DNA of 64,000 bases from Hahella sp. KA22 (lineage in GTDB: Bacteria > Pseudomonadota > Gammaproteobacteria > Pseudomonadales > Oleiphilaceae), in contig NZ_CP035490.1 in the NCBI RefSeq assembly GCF_004135205.1, positions 2,249,501 to 2,313,500 on the forward strand, written 5' to 3'. The position numbers were made by a program, and so were the translations under genes. The notes under the pieces were generated by a model. It saw only the letters and a list, made by a program, of their open reading frames with translations, did no database searches and was not told the DNA's origin. Positions within the stretch are counted from its first letter, which is position 1; each line of letters opens with the position of its first letter. Shown in pieces: positions 34,502 to 43,718 of the stretch.

Positions 34502-36468
34502 AATTGATAACTCCAGGCGAGCTTCCTTTGTAGTCGTTGGGCCTGGCGGCACGCTTCTTTCAGAATGCGCTGATCGAGATCGTTGAGCGCGTCGGGGGCC
34601 ACCAGGTTGGTCAGTTCCTTGCCTTCCCGCTTGCATTGCAGGTGATGTCGCAGGCGCAGCAGTTGAATGAAGTCGAACGCTTCTTCCCAGGCGCGTGCAT
34701 CCCGGGTTTCCAGAACATTGGCTTCGCTGAGCTGGCGCAGCCGATAAATGGTGTTGGAGGCTTCCACTCCGTGCGCGAGGGACAGAACCCGGGCGGCGTC
34801 GACGAAGGGCGTCAGCCCCTGCTTTTTCAGATCCACGCCTTCCTGGCCATGTTCTTTGCGGGTGACGAAACCTTTGAATAAGCCCAGTGGCGGCCGATGT
34901 TCCAGCGCCGCTGTCGCCAGCATGCGTTGGAACAGCGTGTGTTGTTGAATGCGGCGGCGGATAGGGGCGAACATGCGGCTCGCCAGCGTCGCATCGCCCC
35001 ACTGCGTTCTCAGGTCGAAGAAGATGCAGGAGTTGAGTACGTTCTGCGGCGTCGCGGCTTCAATAAAGCCATTGAAGCGCTGGTCCCACTCCTGCGCGCT
35101 CAGGCACAGCTTGGGATTGCCCGCCATGATGTTGCCCTTGCAGAGGGTAAAACCGCACTGATCCAGAGCTGCGTTGATGCGGGAGGCCAGGGGCAGCAAA
35201 CGCTGACGGGCCGACTCCCACAGGCGTGAATCCTCCAGCTCGAAGATGATGCCGTTATCCTGGTCCGTCAGCAGGGTCTGCTCGCGTCTGCCGGCGCTGC
35301 CGAATGTGATCCAGCTAAACGCTACGCCAGGGTCGCCTTGCTCTTTGATGATCAGCCGGATGACCTGACGGGTGCTGTAATCGTTCAGCAGGGTCACAAT
35401 ATGGTTGAGCTGCTCGGCGCTGGCGCCGTGGGCGATCATGGTTTCCGCCAGACGCGCCACATCGCTTTGCAACGCCGCCAAAGCATCTACCGAGGGCGCG
35501 TTGGCCAGCGTGCGTGCGATATGCACCAAGTTGACCCGTTGCAGGGAAAACAGATCGCGTTCGGAGACAACGCCCACCAGTTTGCCATTCTCTGCTATCA
35601 GAACATGGGCGAAATGATGTTTCGCCATGATCAACGCCGCTTCAAAAGCGGTAGCGTCCGGCGACAAGGAAATCGGGTCTGCGTTCATGCGACTGGAAAT
35701 GGGGGCATCCAGGTCCGCGCCGGGACCGGCGATAAATCGACGCAAGTCTCTTAACGTAAATATGCCGATGGGCTTGCGGTTGGCGTCCGTCACCACCATG
35801 GAGCCGACGCCTCGTTCATCCATAATCCTGACCGCTTTGCGAATGCTTAGCGTCGGCTCGCAATGTACGGCCTGACGTTCAATAAACTGGCTCAGCGGCG
35901 TATTGAGAGAATAGTCTTCGCCCAGGGTGGACTGCGCTTGCGCCTGTATCTGCCGGTTGACCTGGTCCAACAGACTGCTGACCCCGCGCAGACAGAAGTC
36001 GCGGAATACCGGGCAGATCGCCAGCATGCGGGAAAAGTGCTCTTTGCTACAGGTAATGCAAAAAGTGTCTTCCTGGGCTTTGTGCAGCGTGCGGGTAGGG
36101 CGTTCGCCAAGTAGCGCCGCTACCGGGAAACAGGCGCCGGGGCCGATGTCGAAGGTAGGGAGTTCGTTGGCGTGGCGGTAGCTGTCGCGTTCGCCGACGA
36201 TATACCCCTGCTTCACGATATAGAACTTCTCTGGCGCGCCATCGTCCGGTCCGATGATCTGCGCGTCGGCGGGGAAAAACTCAATGCTGGATTTTTCCAG
36301 CAGCGTCGCCAGCGGGCCGTCGTCCATCTGTTTGAAAGGCGCGAATGCGCGCAGAAAATTCATCAGGGAACGGATGTTCTGAGGGAGGGCGTTGTCTGAG
36401 CCAGAGGCTTCCGCCAGCGACGTCCGGGAAAGTCCGTTGGGCGTGTTGTCAGGGGATGAATCGGACAT
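34498..36468 (-). CDS. cNMP-CBS-DUF294 nucleotidyltransferase-like protein
   Basis: A 656-residue signalling protein with a cyclic-nucleotide-binding domain (about 35-150), paired CBS domains (about 180-310), then a GlnD-like nucleotidyltransferase domain (FGSAGRREQTLLTDQDNG near residue 390, with the GS and DxD motif intact) and a DUF294 C-terminal substrate-binding domain. It could sense adenylates or cNMP and modify a partner. Translationally coupled to the exonuclease. In related genera this pair is linked to the acetate symporter; here it is 14 kb away, but an acetate-switch-like box lies upstream. Confidence 0.9.
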   Translation of the reverse strand: MSDSSPDNTPNGLSRTSLAEASGSDNALPQNIRSLMNFLRAFAPFKQMDDGPLATLLEKSSIEFFPADAQIIGPDDGAPEKFYIVKQGYIVGERDSYRHANELPTFDIGPGACFPVAALLGERPTRTLHKAQEDTFCITCSKEHFSRMLAICPVFRDFCLRGVSSLLDQVNRQIQAQAQSTLGEDYSLNTPLSQFIERQAVHCEPTLSIRKAVRIMDERGVGSMVVTDANRKPIGIFTLRDLRRFIAGPGADLDAPISSRMNADPISLSPDATAFEAALIMAKHHFAHVLIAENGKLVGVVSERDLFSLQRVNLVHIARTLANAPSVDALAALQSDVARLAETMIAHGASAEQLNHIVTLLNDYSTRQVIRLIIKEQGDPGVAFSWITFGSAGRREQTLLTDQDNGIIFELEDSRLWESARQRLLPLASRINAALDQCGFTLCKGNIMAGNPKLCLSAQEWDQRFNGFIEAATPQNVLNSCIFFDLRTQWGDATLASRMFAPIRRRIQQHTLFQRMLATAALEHRPPLGLFKGFVTRKEHGQEGVDLKKQGLTPFVDAARVLSLAHGVEASNTIYRLRQLSEANVLETRDARAWEEAFDFIQLLRLRHHLQCKREGKELTNLVAPDALNDLDQRILKEACRQAQRLQRKLAWSYQL

Positions 36469-36633
36469 AGGGCGACCTTTTTTTAAACTTATTTATAAAT
36501 AGGCGCGTGTTCCTAAACTATACGTCTTTAGTTGTACTGCGTCCCGCCGCCAGGCTTGGCGCAGATCAATTTGCATGAGAAAAACGGTAATGGCGCAACG
36601 CGACCGGATCGAAATATTGGGCCGGCCAAGGTT

Positions 36634-36647
36634 TAGACTAAGGTCGG
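36634..36647. promoter_or_regulatory. Acetate-switch-like box upstream of the DUF294 operon
   Basis: TAGACTAAGGTCGG matches the 14-base box of the acs and symporter regions at 10 positions and keeps the TA-AC-n-AAGGTC core. It overlaps a further half-box, CCAAGGTTTA (36626-36635). It is 166 bases upstream of the DUF294 start and about 25 bases upstream of a plus-strand -10 candidate. The 36469-37010 gap otherwise has no gene. Confidence 0.35.
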
Positions 36648-36682
36648 GGTTTTACGGTATGGGGCCTTTGCTACTATAACGA

Positions 36683-36744
36683 CGGGACTAGCTGGGCTAT
36701 TCCCGCGAGCATAGGGAGGGCCTTGAGTGATCAAGGTTCTTTTT
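36683..36744 (+). ncRNA. Candidate small RNA with intrinsic terminator
   Basis: A -10-like TATAAC (36675-36680) is followed by a CGGGA/TCCCG hairpin (36683-36705) and then a compact terminator, CCTTGA-GTGA-TCAAGG plus TTCTTTTT (36721-36744). No plus-strand gene precedes this terminator for several kilobases, so a short independent transcript of about 60 bases is likely. No known family recognised. Confidence 0.45.
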
Positions 36745-37010
36745 GTGCCCCGGTCGTATAGACACTACCGGGAACGACCTTCAATGGTGTGTGAACGCTG
36801 AGTGATGGACGTTATTGTCCATGTTAAACCGGGACAGGCAGGTGGAGTCTCCGCTGGCCGCCCGGTATTTTTTTCGGTATGCTTCCCTTCCGTTGTTCTA
36901 TTATCCCCCTGTCATTACTGGAATCAGCGCGGGTTCAACCCTGGATGTGCGTCGGTGTTGTATTATCACACTGACGTCTCGAATTTTTGTAAGTGAAGGA
37001 GCCTCATTGT

Positions 37011-37400
37011 ATGAGCAAAAAATTTCATCTGGCCATTTCCGTCATCGATATCGAACAATCGGTGGAGGAGTACAACGAAAGGCTGGGGCGTCCCGCTGAT
37101 GTTGTAGTACCGGGTGAATATGCGCTATGGCGCACCAAGGAGCTGAACTTCTCAATTCGTAAAACTGCGCCAGGCGAAGGCGGACGTTTACGTCACCTGG
37201 GCTGGGAAGACTCTGAGGCCAAATTTTTCACTTGCGATAAAGACTGCAACGGCATTTTGTGGGAGGAGTTCTCCGCCTCCCAGCAAGCGGCGGAAATTAA
37301 GTCCGCATGGCCGGAGACGGATTACAAGCCGGGCAAGAATAAAGACAAGAAGAGCAAAAAGAACAAACTGGACGAACCGCCTGAAGAGCCCGCCTCGTAA
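37011..37400 (+). CDS. VOC-superfamily (glyoxalase-like) protein
   Basis: A 129-residue protein with a single VOC fold: KFHLAISVIDIEQSVEEYNE at the start and RLRHLGWED near the middle resemble metal-site strands of glyoxalase/ArsI-like proteins. The C-terminal 30 residues are lysine-rich and then acidic (GKNKDKKSKKNKLDEPPEEP), an unstructured tail. ATG 37011 with GAAGGAGCC upstream is chosen over the in-frame ATG at 36993. Substrate unknown. Confidence 0.75.
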   Translation: MSKKFHLAISVIDIEQSVEEYNERLGRPADVVVPGEYALWRTKELNFSIRKTAPGEGGRLRHLGWEDSEAKFFTCDKDCNGILWEEFSASQQAAEIKSAWPETDYKPGKNKDKKSKKNKLDEPPEEPAS

Positions 37401-37416
37401 CTGAGAGGCTGCAAAA

Positions 37417-37689
37417 TCAGTCTTTCGGAATGAATCGCAATCCTACCCCTTCATTCTCAATTCTCACTACTTCGCTTTCCACCGATTGACCGGGTTCTCC
37501 GGGCAGATCCAGTACGCGAATCTGCACTTTCATGTGCAGCTCCGGCGTGGTTTCTTCGGCGATGATGACGAAGGCTCCGCTATCTGAAACATCACGGGTC
37601 CGGGTTTCAATGATGCCCAATTGCGGACTGGAAAGCTCAACGCGGAAGTTAGCTTTGATGCGGGGGGAGGAACGCTTTTCTCTACTCAT
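37417..37689 (-). CDS. PilZ-domain c-di-GMP-binding protein
   Basis: A 90-residue single PilZ domain. The c-di-GMP motifs are present: arginines in KRSSPRIKANF at the start and D-x-S-x-x-G as DVSDSGAF near residue 33. It should be a small diffusible effector, for example on motility or polysaccharide. A GGDEF/EAL protein is encoded at 59503. Convergent with the VOC gene 16 bases away. Confidence 0.88.
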   Translation of the reverse strand: MSREKRSSPRIKANFRVELSSPQLGIIETRTRDVSDSGAFVIIAEETTPELHMKVQIRVLDLPGEPGQSVESEVVRIENEGVGLRFIPKD

Positions 37690-37860
37690 AAAAACCTTGG
37701 GCTCGCTGCGGATGAATGTCGGGCCTACGCGGACTTCTTATCAGTGTAGACCACAAAATGAGCGAGAGGGAGAGAAGAGGCGCGCCGGGACTGCGTGCGC
37801 CTCGTTAGATCGACTGGTTTCCACTAGTAGGCTAATCCGCCGTTACTCCTCTCTTTTCTT

Positions 37861-38646
37861 TCACCTGCCAGGAAAAACGGCGGGACGCTTTTCAACAAAC
37901 GCCTGCACGCCTTCCTGCTTGTCAGCGCTTTCGAAAGTGCGCCGAAAGGCGTTTTTCTCGACTTCCAGCGCTTCAGCAGTGGTGCGCCCGTAGCTGGCGT
38001 TGATGGTGTGTTTGCACAGAGAAATAGCCACAGGTGACTGACTTTTACATTGCAGCAGGATATCCCGGGCGGCGGCCAGCATGGCGTCGGCGTCAGAGAA
38101 CACGCGGTTGACCAGACCTATTCGCAATGCTTCGCCAGCGTCGATGCGACGGCCGGTGTAGATCAGTTCGCGGGCGCGTCCGACGCCGACGAAACGGCTC
38201 AGACGCACGCAGCCGCCAAAGCATGGCGTCAGGCCTAAGGAGACTTCCGGCTGTCCAAACTGGGCGCGCTCGGTGCAATAGATGAAATCGCAGGCCATGG
38301 CCAGCTCACAGCCGCCGCCAAGGGCGTAGCCGTTCACGCAGGCGATAACCGGGATAGGGAGCGCCTCCAGTAATGCGGTGATTTCCTGTCCCTGGGCGGC
38401 GAATCGTTCGCCTTCTTCAGGAGACATTTGCTGCATGGCGGCGATATCCGCGCCAGCGATGAACGCTTTTTCGCCGGAGCCCGTCAGAATCACGCCGCGA
38501 ACAGGAAAACCCGGCTCCTGCAGGCGCAGCAAAATTGTTTTCAGCTCGACAAAAAGCGCCGGCGATAAGGCGTTCAGTTTATCCGGGCGGTTGATCGTCA
38601 AGGTCGTGACGCCGTTGACGCTGGTTTGTTGTATTAGTGCAGTCAT
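37861..38646 (-). CDS. Enoyl-CoA hydratase/isomerase
   Basis: A 261-residue crotonase. The oxyanion-hole segments AFIAGADIAAM (about 65) and YALGGGCELAMACD (about 108) are intact. The second acidic position is in FGQPEVSLGLTPCFGG, where the usual PG-GGTQ is changed to PC-GGCV. ATG 38646 with GAGGAG upstream is used. It lies 11 bases after the membrane flavoprotein gene and is the last gene of a three-gene operon with an adenylation enzyme, so its substrate may be the CoA or enoyl product of that pathway rather than general beta-oxidation. Confidence 0.9.
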   Translation of the reverse strand: MTALIQQTSVNGVTTLTINRPDKLNALSPALFVELKTILLRLQEPGFPVRGVILTGSGEKAFIAGADIAAMQQMSPEEGERFAAQGQEITALLEALPIPVIACVNGYALGGGCELAMACDFIYCTERAQFGQPEVSLGLTPCFGGCVRLSRFVGVGRARELIYTGRRIDAGEALRIGLVNRVFSDADAMLAAARDILLQCKSQSPVAISLCKHTINASYGRTTAEALEVEKNAFRRTFESADKQEGVQAFVEKRPAVFPGR

Positions 38647-38657
38647 AATCAATCTCC

Positions 38658-40037
38658 TCAAGAATCCCAGATGGCGCCGAAGGCGGGAATGCCGCGGCTT
38701 TCCAGTTCATAGACAACGTTCCAGGTGACCTTTTTGTTTGAGATGCAGATAACCGCTTCAGCGCCGGTATCGCGATAAGCCAGATAGGCCAGTCTGGCGA
38801 GGTCAGGTTTACCATGAGTGTCGGTGTCCCAGATCAAGGCGTCTGGGTGAGCCGCTTTGATGTCGTCAACCAACTCATCGCCGTAGGTTTTGCGCGGATT
38901 GCGCGTCGCCCACACCAGCTTCGCCGGCACGCCTTGCGCAACCAGGTGCGGCAGACAGGGGCCGATGCCGCTGCCCGTGGCGATCCATACCACCTTTTTG
39001 AACAGGGTTTCGATATTGCCGACCCCTGCGGTTGGAATACCCTTGACCCACACTTTGCGGGGCTGGTTATCGATAAACGCCCCCGTCCAGTCGCCAGCAC
39101 GGGATATAGCCAACTGAAAACCTTCCCGACCCGGCAGTGGAATATTGGCGAACGCATGCCACTCAAACAGCGGATTCAAACTGAGATCCGTCGATGAGCC
39201 GGCGAAGGGCGTCACGCCATAGTTGAAGTCGGCGATGACGGCGTGGTTCGAAGGCTTGTGGATGGTCACTTCCACTTTGCGCAGGCGCAGCCAGGGCGCC
39301 AGGATGCTGAGGGTCACCGCCGTCAACGCCCACACCTGAGGTGAGGTCGCCAGCGCAGACGGCAGCTCGCTGACAGGGTGCGCCGCCGCGCTCAGAATAA
39401 GCGTCTGCGCCCAAAACAGCAGGACAGACGCCCAACTGCCGAAGCGAGCGGAGAACTCGAATTGATCGTGATATTTGGCGCGAAGGGCGGGCAACGCCAG
39501 AATGATCATCAGAGTCAGTATGCTCAGATGAACAGACGCCAATATGGGAACCGACGAGGGCAGAGCGGTATAGCTCCCAAGCAGGCTGAAAACTGTGAAT
39601 GCGGCGTACCACAACGTACCGCAAAAGAACCCTCCAACATGGATTCCGCCAAAGTGATACACCTTGCCCATGGCCCAGCGCCATTTCAGCGGCCAGTGGG
39701 GAGGTATGCTGGTGGCGATGGCGAACAGCGCATTAACGACATACTGCTGTCGAATCAGAATGGCGATGGTGAAATTGACAAGGGCGCCGTTCAGCACGGT
39801 TTCCATCGGCAGCTGGTCTATGCGCCAGCCGCCATTTGTCAGCCAGTACAGTGCGCCGATATTGAAGGCGGTCATCAGTATGGCGAGACGGTTATAAGGC
39901 ATCACCTTCGGATGACGGGCCCACTTGTGCCAGGGGTGTTGTGGCGGCATCTTGATGCGGGACAGGTCAATGTGCTTTTTCTGCGGCGGCGCCTTGGGCG
40001 CATATTGCAACGCCGTCTTGGATAAAGAGGCTGTCAT
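38658..40037 (-). CDS. TmpA-type membrane flavoprotein reductase
   Basis: A 459-residue protein with about six membrane helices in residues 50-250 and a C-terminal ferredoxin-reductase-like part with a nucleotide-binding loop VWIATGSGIGPCLPHL near 345. A His-rich segment (GKVYHFGGIHVGG) between helices could bind haem or metal. The layout matches the TmpA family known from Aspergillus nidulans, where a TmpA-like oxidoreductase works with an adenylate-forming enzyme in signalling. Here the adenylation gene overlaps it by four bases (ATGA, 40034-40037). Confidence 0.7.
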   Translation of the reverse strand: MTASLSKTALQYAPKAPPQKKHIDLSRIKMPPQHPWHKWARHPKVMPYNRLAILMTAFNIGALYWLTNGGWRIDQLPMETVLNGALVNFTIAILIRQQYVVNALFAIATSIPPHWPLKWRWAMGKVYHFGGIHVGGFFCGTLWYAAFTVFSLLGSYTALPSSVPILASVHLSILTLMIILALPALRAKYHDQFEFSARFGSWASVLLFWAQTLILSAAAHPVSELPSALATSPQVWALTAVTLSILAPWLRLRKVEVTIHKPSNHAVIADFNYGVTPFAGSSTDLSLNPLFEWHAFANIPLPGREGFQLAISRAGDWTGAFIDNQPRKVWVKGIPTAGVGNIETLFKKVVWIATGSGIGPCLPHLVAQGVPAKLVWATRNPRKTYGDELVDDIKAAHPDALIWDTDTHGKPDLARLAYLAYRDTGAEAVICISNKKVTWNVVYELESRGIPAFGAIWDS

Positions 40038-41653
40038 GCCGGAACCTCCTGCGAGGCGGGGATATTCGCCAGCATTTCCTCCAGGCGCTTCTTATCGACC
40101 TTGCCTCGCGGCGTCATGGGGAACTCGTCCAGAGCAATGACTTTATCGGGGATACAGTAGTAAGGGAGCTTCGCTGCGACGGCCTGTTTTACCTGCACAG
40201 GATTGACGCTGGCGGGTTTGACGAATGCGGCGAGATCGCGGCTGGTGTGTTTGATCACCACCGCCTGCTGACATCCTGGCAAGGCCTCTATGGCGCAGGA
40301 AACCGAGTTCAGCTCAACCCGGAAACCCCGCACTTTGACCTGATCGTCAGTGCGGCCCAAATGCTCCAGTTCGCCATTTTCCAGCCAGCGCCCCAGGTCG
40401 CGGGTGCGGAACATTTTGCCGCCGTTATCCAGAAAGGGATCGTGGCGATAGCGGTCTTCATTAAGCACGTCGTTGTTGATGTAGCCAGCGGTGACGCAAG
40501 CGCCGCCGGCCCACATTTCGCCCACTTCGCCGATGGCGCAGGGTTTTAGTGAATCGTTTAAGATGTAGACCGTATTGTTCGGCGTGGGCGCTCCGATACT
40601 CAGCTGACCCTGGTCCGGCAGGTAGCGTCCCATGGTGTTCACAATGGTGACTTCAGTGGGGCCGCAGCAGTTATAGAACTCACAATGGGTCGCCCATTTT
40701 CTCGCCAGCGGCTCCGGGCAGGCTTCCCCGGCGACTGCGACCGCCCGCAGGTCGGGGCATGCCGCGGGATCGAGCTTACTCAAAATGCTGGGGGTCGCGA
40801 TCACCACATTGGCGCGGCTGACCGTTTCCTGAAAACCGCAGCCGCGGATAATTAATTCTCCACCGTGGGCGAGGGTTGTCAGAATCTCCCAGGCGGCCAT
40901 GTCGAAGGCGATATTCAAAATCTGCGCGACTTTTTCCCCGGGTTGAATGCCCAGGTTGCCTGGCGCGGTCAAAAGCAGGTTGCAGACATTGCCATGAGTA
41001 ACTTTGACGCCGTTGGGCGCTCCAGTGGTGCCGGAGGTGAACAGCACGAAGCAGGCGTCATCTTCCTCTACAGTCGGAAAAGACGGAGGAACAGGGGCGC
41101 TATCGGCGAGTGTCCGGCGACTTAGGATTTCATCGATACACAGGCGCTCGCAGTCTGGAGGAATCGGCACGCTGTCATGGTATTCAGAAAGGGTCAGCAT
41201 CACCCTGGCGGCGGAGGATTGCGCGACGAGTTTTAATTGCTCTTTTGGACAGATTTTTACGTCCTGCGGCACGTAAGCCGCACCGACCTTGAGCGTCGCC
41301 AGAACGCCAACGACCATGGGGATGGAGCGACGTACAAACAGAGCGACATGGTCTCCTTTTTTCACGCCTGCGGATATCAATACACCGGCAAGAAAATCCA
41401 CTTGTTTTTGCAGCTCGCCGTAACTGATCTTGTCGCCCATGTGCTCGACGGCGGTTTTATCTGCATAGGTTTTCATGCTTTGTTCTATGGCTAAATATAT
41501 ATTGCTAAAGGGCGGTTTCTTATATTCGCCCTGGCCATATTGAATAAATTTTATTTGATCTTTTGGAGATAAACCTTGCAGAGGTTCTAAACGAAACTTC
41601 TGTATAGATTGGGAAAGTTCTGATTTTTGAATGACGGAAGCGGTGAAGTTCAT
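40034..41653 (-). CDS. Free-standing NRPS-type adenylation enzyme
   Basis: A 539-residue AMP-forming enzyme of the NRPS adenylation group. Core motifs: LFTSGTTGAPNGVKVTHGN (A3), FDMAAWEI (A4), NCCGPTE (A5), GRTDDQVKVRGFRVEL (A8) and PRGKVDKKRL (A10 with catalytic Lys). No carrier-protein domain with its GxDS motif follows, so the activated acid must go to CoA, a separate carrier or directly to the reductase. First gene of the operon with the TmpA-like protein and enoyl-CoA hydratase. The substrate pocket cannot be decoded with confidence by eye. Confidence 0.85.
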   Translation of the reverse strand: MNFTASVIQKSELSQSIQKFRLEPLQGLSPKDQIKFIQYGQGEYKKPPFSNIYLAIEQSMKTYADKTAVEHMGDKISYGELQKQVDFLAGVLISAGVKKGDHVALFVRRSIPMVVGVLATLKVGAAYVPQDVKICPKEQLKLVAQSSAARVMLTLSEYHDSVPIPPDCERLCIDEILSRRTLADSAPVPPSFPTVEEDDACFVLFTSGTTGAPNGVKVTHGNVCNLLLTAPGNLGIQPGEKVAQILNIAFDMAAWEILTTLAHGGELIIRGCGFQETVSRANVVIATPSILSKLDPAACPDLRAVAVAGEACPEPLARKWATHCEFYNCCGPTEVTIVNTMGRYLPDQGQLSIGAPTPNNTVYILNDSLKPCAIGEVGEMWAGGACVTAGYINNDVLNEDRYRHDPFLDNGGKMFRTRDLGRWLENGELEHLGRTDDQVKVRGFRVELNSVSCAIEALPGCQQAVVIKHTSRDLAAFVKPASVNPVQVKQAVAAKLPYYCIPDKVIALDEFPMTPRGKVDKKRLEEMLANIPASQEVPA

Positions 41654-42198
41654 AAGTCTCTCCTTCTATTTATCTTTTGACAAGGCGAAAGCAACCCTTC
41701 AAGCCTCGGTTCGCCTGATGTCAATGGACTATGATCGTTGTAAAACAAATGGATTAGGTGAAGCGGCGAATATTCTCCGTTTCTTTATATATTTAACTTT
41801 TTGTTTAACTTTTATCTTTGAGATTAGTTCCCGTCGAAATGGGGAATTAATACTTTGGTTACGACTTTTATAGTTGGGAAAAGTTCAGAATTAATTTATG
41901 AAAATGTATAAATAATTGAAATTTAATTTAAGGTTATATCCAAGGGCTGATAATTTAATTTAAAAATACAAGTAAACTTATTTGTAAGCGCACGGGGTTA
42001 GTCTGGGGTTGGGAGGGCGTTGGTTGAAGCAGCGATCGGGGTTGCTCTATCTATGGCGCTGCGCTAAGGAATCTGATTAACGGCTTGAATCAAAAAAATT
42101 TTTTACCTTTGTACTACACTTGCTACGAGGTCGTTGTTTTTGCCTCAGGCGGAGGCGTGCGCGGCCGATTGTAAAACTAATAACCAAGTGTGGTACGA
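41654..42198. other. AT-rich divergent intergenic region
   Basis: About 545 bases between the adenylation gene and the chemoreceptor. The part 41750-41990 is visibly AT-rich compared with the rest of the window, with TTTATATATTTAACTTTTTG and similar runs, and the AAAAAAATTTTTT tract near 42100 is a possible curved element. No terminator, no RNA gene and no convincing coding sequence; the 80-codon frame at 41631-41873 overlaps the adenylation start and looks spurious. Low G+C here could reflect acquired DNA or H-NS/MvaT-like silencing. Confidence 0.4.
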
Positions 42199-43674
42199 AT
42201 GTCCTGGCTCACAAATGTCGGTCTTAGATATAAATTTTGGCTGGTCAATGCGGTTTCGTTCGGCATCATGCTGGCGTTGGTGCTGGCCTCCATGCGTTTG
42301 TCTCATAACGGTGGTATTGAGCTGCTTGCGTCCGAGTTGAAGGTGGCGGTGCGCGCTCCGGCGGGGCAGGTAGCTGGTCCATTGCGCGTGTATGAATTAG
42401 ATAAAGTGCCGCCTAATACACTACAGCGGGACGTCTTGCGCACGATTTCCAGCGACGCGGCGGCGCAACCGCGAACGCTGACTCAGTCGGCGGAGGCCTT
42501 TCTGTCGGAGGAACCTGACAAGGTAGTGGCCTACCTGCGTGATGGCGGTAAGGTAAAAGTGGCTCTGGGCGCTGCGCCCAGTTTATGGAAAGTATTCAAG
42601 GATCAGGCGCCCGCGTTCGCCGGGATTGTCTTTGTTTTGATGTGCCTGCTGCTGGTGGCGTCGCAATTACTGATCGCTTTCGTGGAGCGTCACGTCAACC
42701 GACTCAAGTCCATCATGCTGCAGGCGCAGAGTCAGAGCGACCTGACGCTACGTGTGCCGATCGAATGTGAGGATGAAGTGGGGCAAATGGCCTCGGCCTT
42801 CAATCAGATGCAGCAAACCTATCAGGAAGCAGTGTTGCAGATTCATAACGCTGTCGCTACGCTGCAGCAGGAAGTGGGATTGCTGGCGCAGTATTCCACA
42901 AAAACCCGCGATCAGATGTCCCGTCAGGCCAACCAGACCGAAAGCGTGGCGGACTCCATGCAGCAGATGCTGGACGCGGCGCAGCAGGTGGCGCAGTACG
43001 CGGATGAAACGCGGGAGATGTCAGGCAACGCCGACGCGAAAACCGAATCCGGCCTGAAAGAGGCGCAGGATTCCAAAGTCGCCATCGCTAAACTGGCCAA
43101 GTCAGTGGACTCGCTGGTCGACCTGACCAATCAGCTCAACGAGGATACGCAGAAAATCCAGTCCTCCACCGGGGAGATCACCAGTATTTCCGAACAAACC
43201 AACCTGTTGGCGCTGAACGCCGCTATTGAAGCGGCCAGAGCGGGTGAGCAGGGAAGAGGTTTCGCTGTGGTGGCGGACGAAGTGAGAACCCTCGCTACCC
43301 GCGCCTACACCGCCAGCGAGGGCATCGACTCCATCGTCAACGCCATTCAGGATCTGGAGAAGAAAGTAGAGAAGGGCATTCTGGAGGGGCGGGAAGATGC
43401 GGAACGCTGCCTTGCCGGCGCGCAAAATACAGTCGGATTGCTGACCGGCGTGAAAGAACTGGTGCGGGATATTCTGGAGAAGAACACCCTGATCGCCACC
43501 GCCGTCGAACAGCAGGGCGCGACAGTCGGCGCCATGAATGACAACCTGCAGGAAATGCGCAATCTCACTCGCGACACCTCACAGATCGCCGGAGAAGTCG
43601 CGGCCAGCAGCAAATCCATTCACACTCAGGCCAATACGCTGGATCGTCTGGTGAAGGCGATGAAGGTGAAATAG
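42199..43674 (+). CDS. Methyl-accepting chemotaxis protein
   Basis: A 491-residue transmembrane chemoreceptor. TM1 is about residues 10-28 and TM2 about 138-160, enclosing a short periplasmic domain of about 110 residues. HAMP follows ([33 protein letters not shown]). The signalling hairpin tip is [20 protein letters not shown] then [15 protein letters not shown], identical in type to other MCPs. In-frame GTG 42190 is an alternative start; neither has a strong ribosome binding site. No pentapeptide for CheR is seen at the C-terminus. Ligand unknown. Confidence 0.93.
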   Translation: MSWLTNVGLRYKFWLVNAVSFGIMLALVLASMRLSHNGGIELLASELKVAVRAPAGQVAGPLRVYELDKVPPNTLQRDVLRTISSDAAAQPRTLTQSAEAFLSEEPDKVVAYLRDGGKVKVALGAAPSLWKVFKDQAPAFAGIVFVLMCLLLVASQLLIAFVERHVNRLKSIMLQAQSQSDLTLRVPIECEDEVGQMASAFNQMQQTYQEAVLQIHNAVATLQQEVGLLAQYSTKTRDQMSRQANQTESVADSMQQMLDAAQQVAQYADETREMSGNADAKTESGLKEAQDSKVAIAKLAKSVDSLVDLTNQLNEDTQKIQSSTGEITSISEQTNLLALNAAIEAARAGEQGRGFAVVADEVRTLATRAYTASEGIDSIVNAIQDLEKKVEKGILEGREDAERCLAGAQNTVGLLTGVKELVRDILEKNTLIATAVEQQGATVGAMNDNLQEMRNLTRDTSQIAGEVAASSKSIHTQANTLDRLVKAMKVK

Positions 43675-43718
43675 AGGCTGGAGTGACGAAAATCGATCTT
43701 CGCTGAAGAGCAGGTGCG

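Noticed and set aside
34502-35002. Upstream extension of the DnaQ-like exonuclease to 35002
   Set aside because: It would lie entirely inside the DUF294 coding region. The extra residues are Arg/Pro/Ala-rich, and the ATGA overlap at 34498-34501 marks the real start.
42164-42171. GCCGATTG resembling the -10 of a flagellar sigma-28 promoter before the chemoreceptor
   Set aside because: No TAAA-type -35 is found at the required distance, so the match is likely chance.
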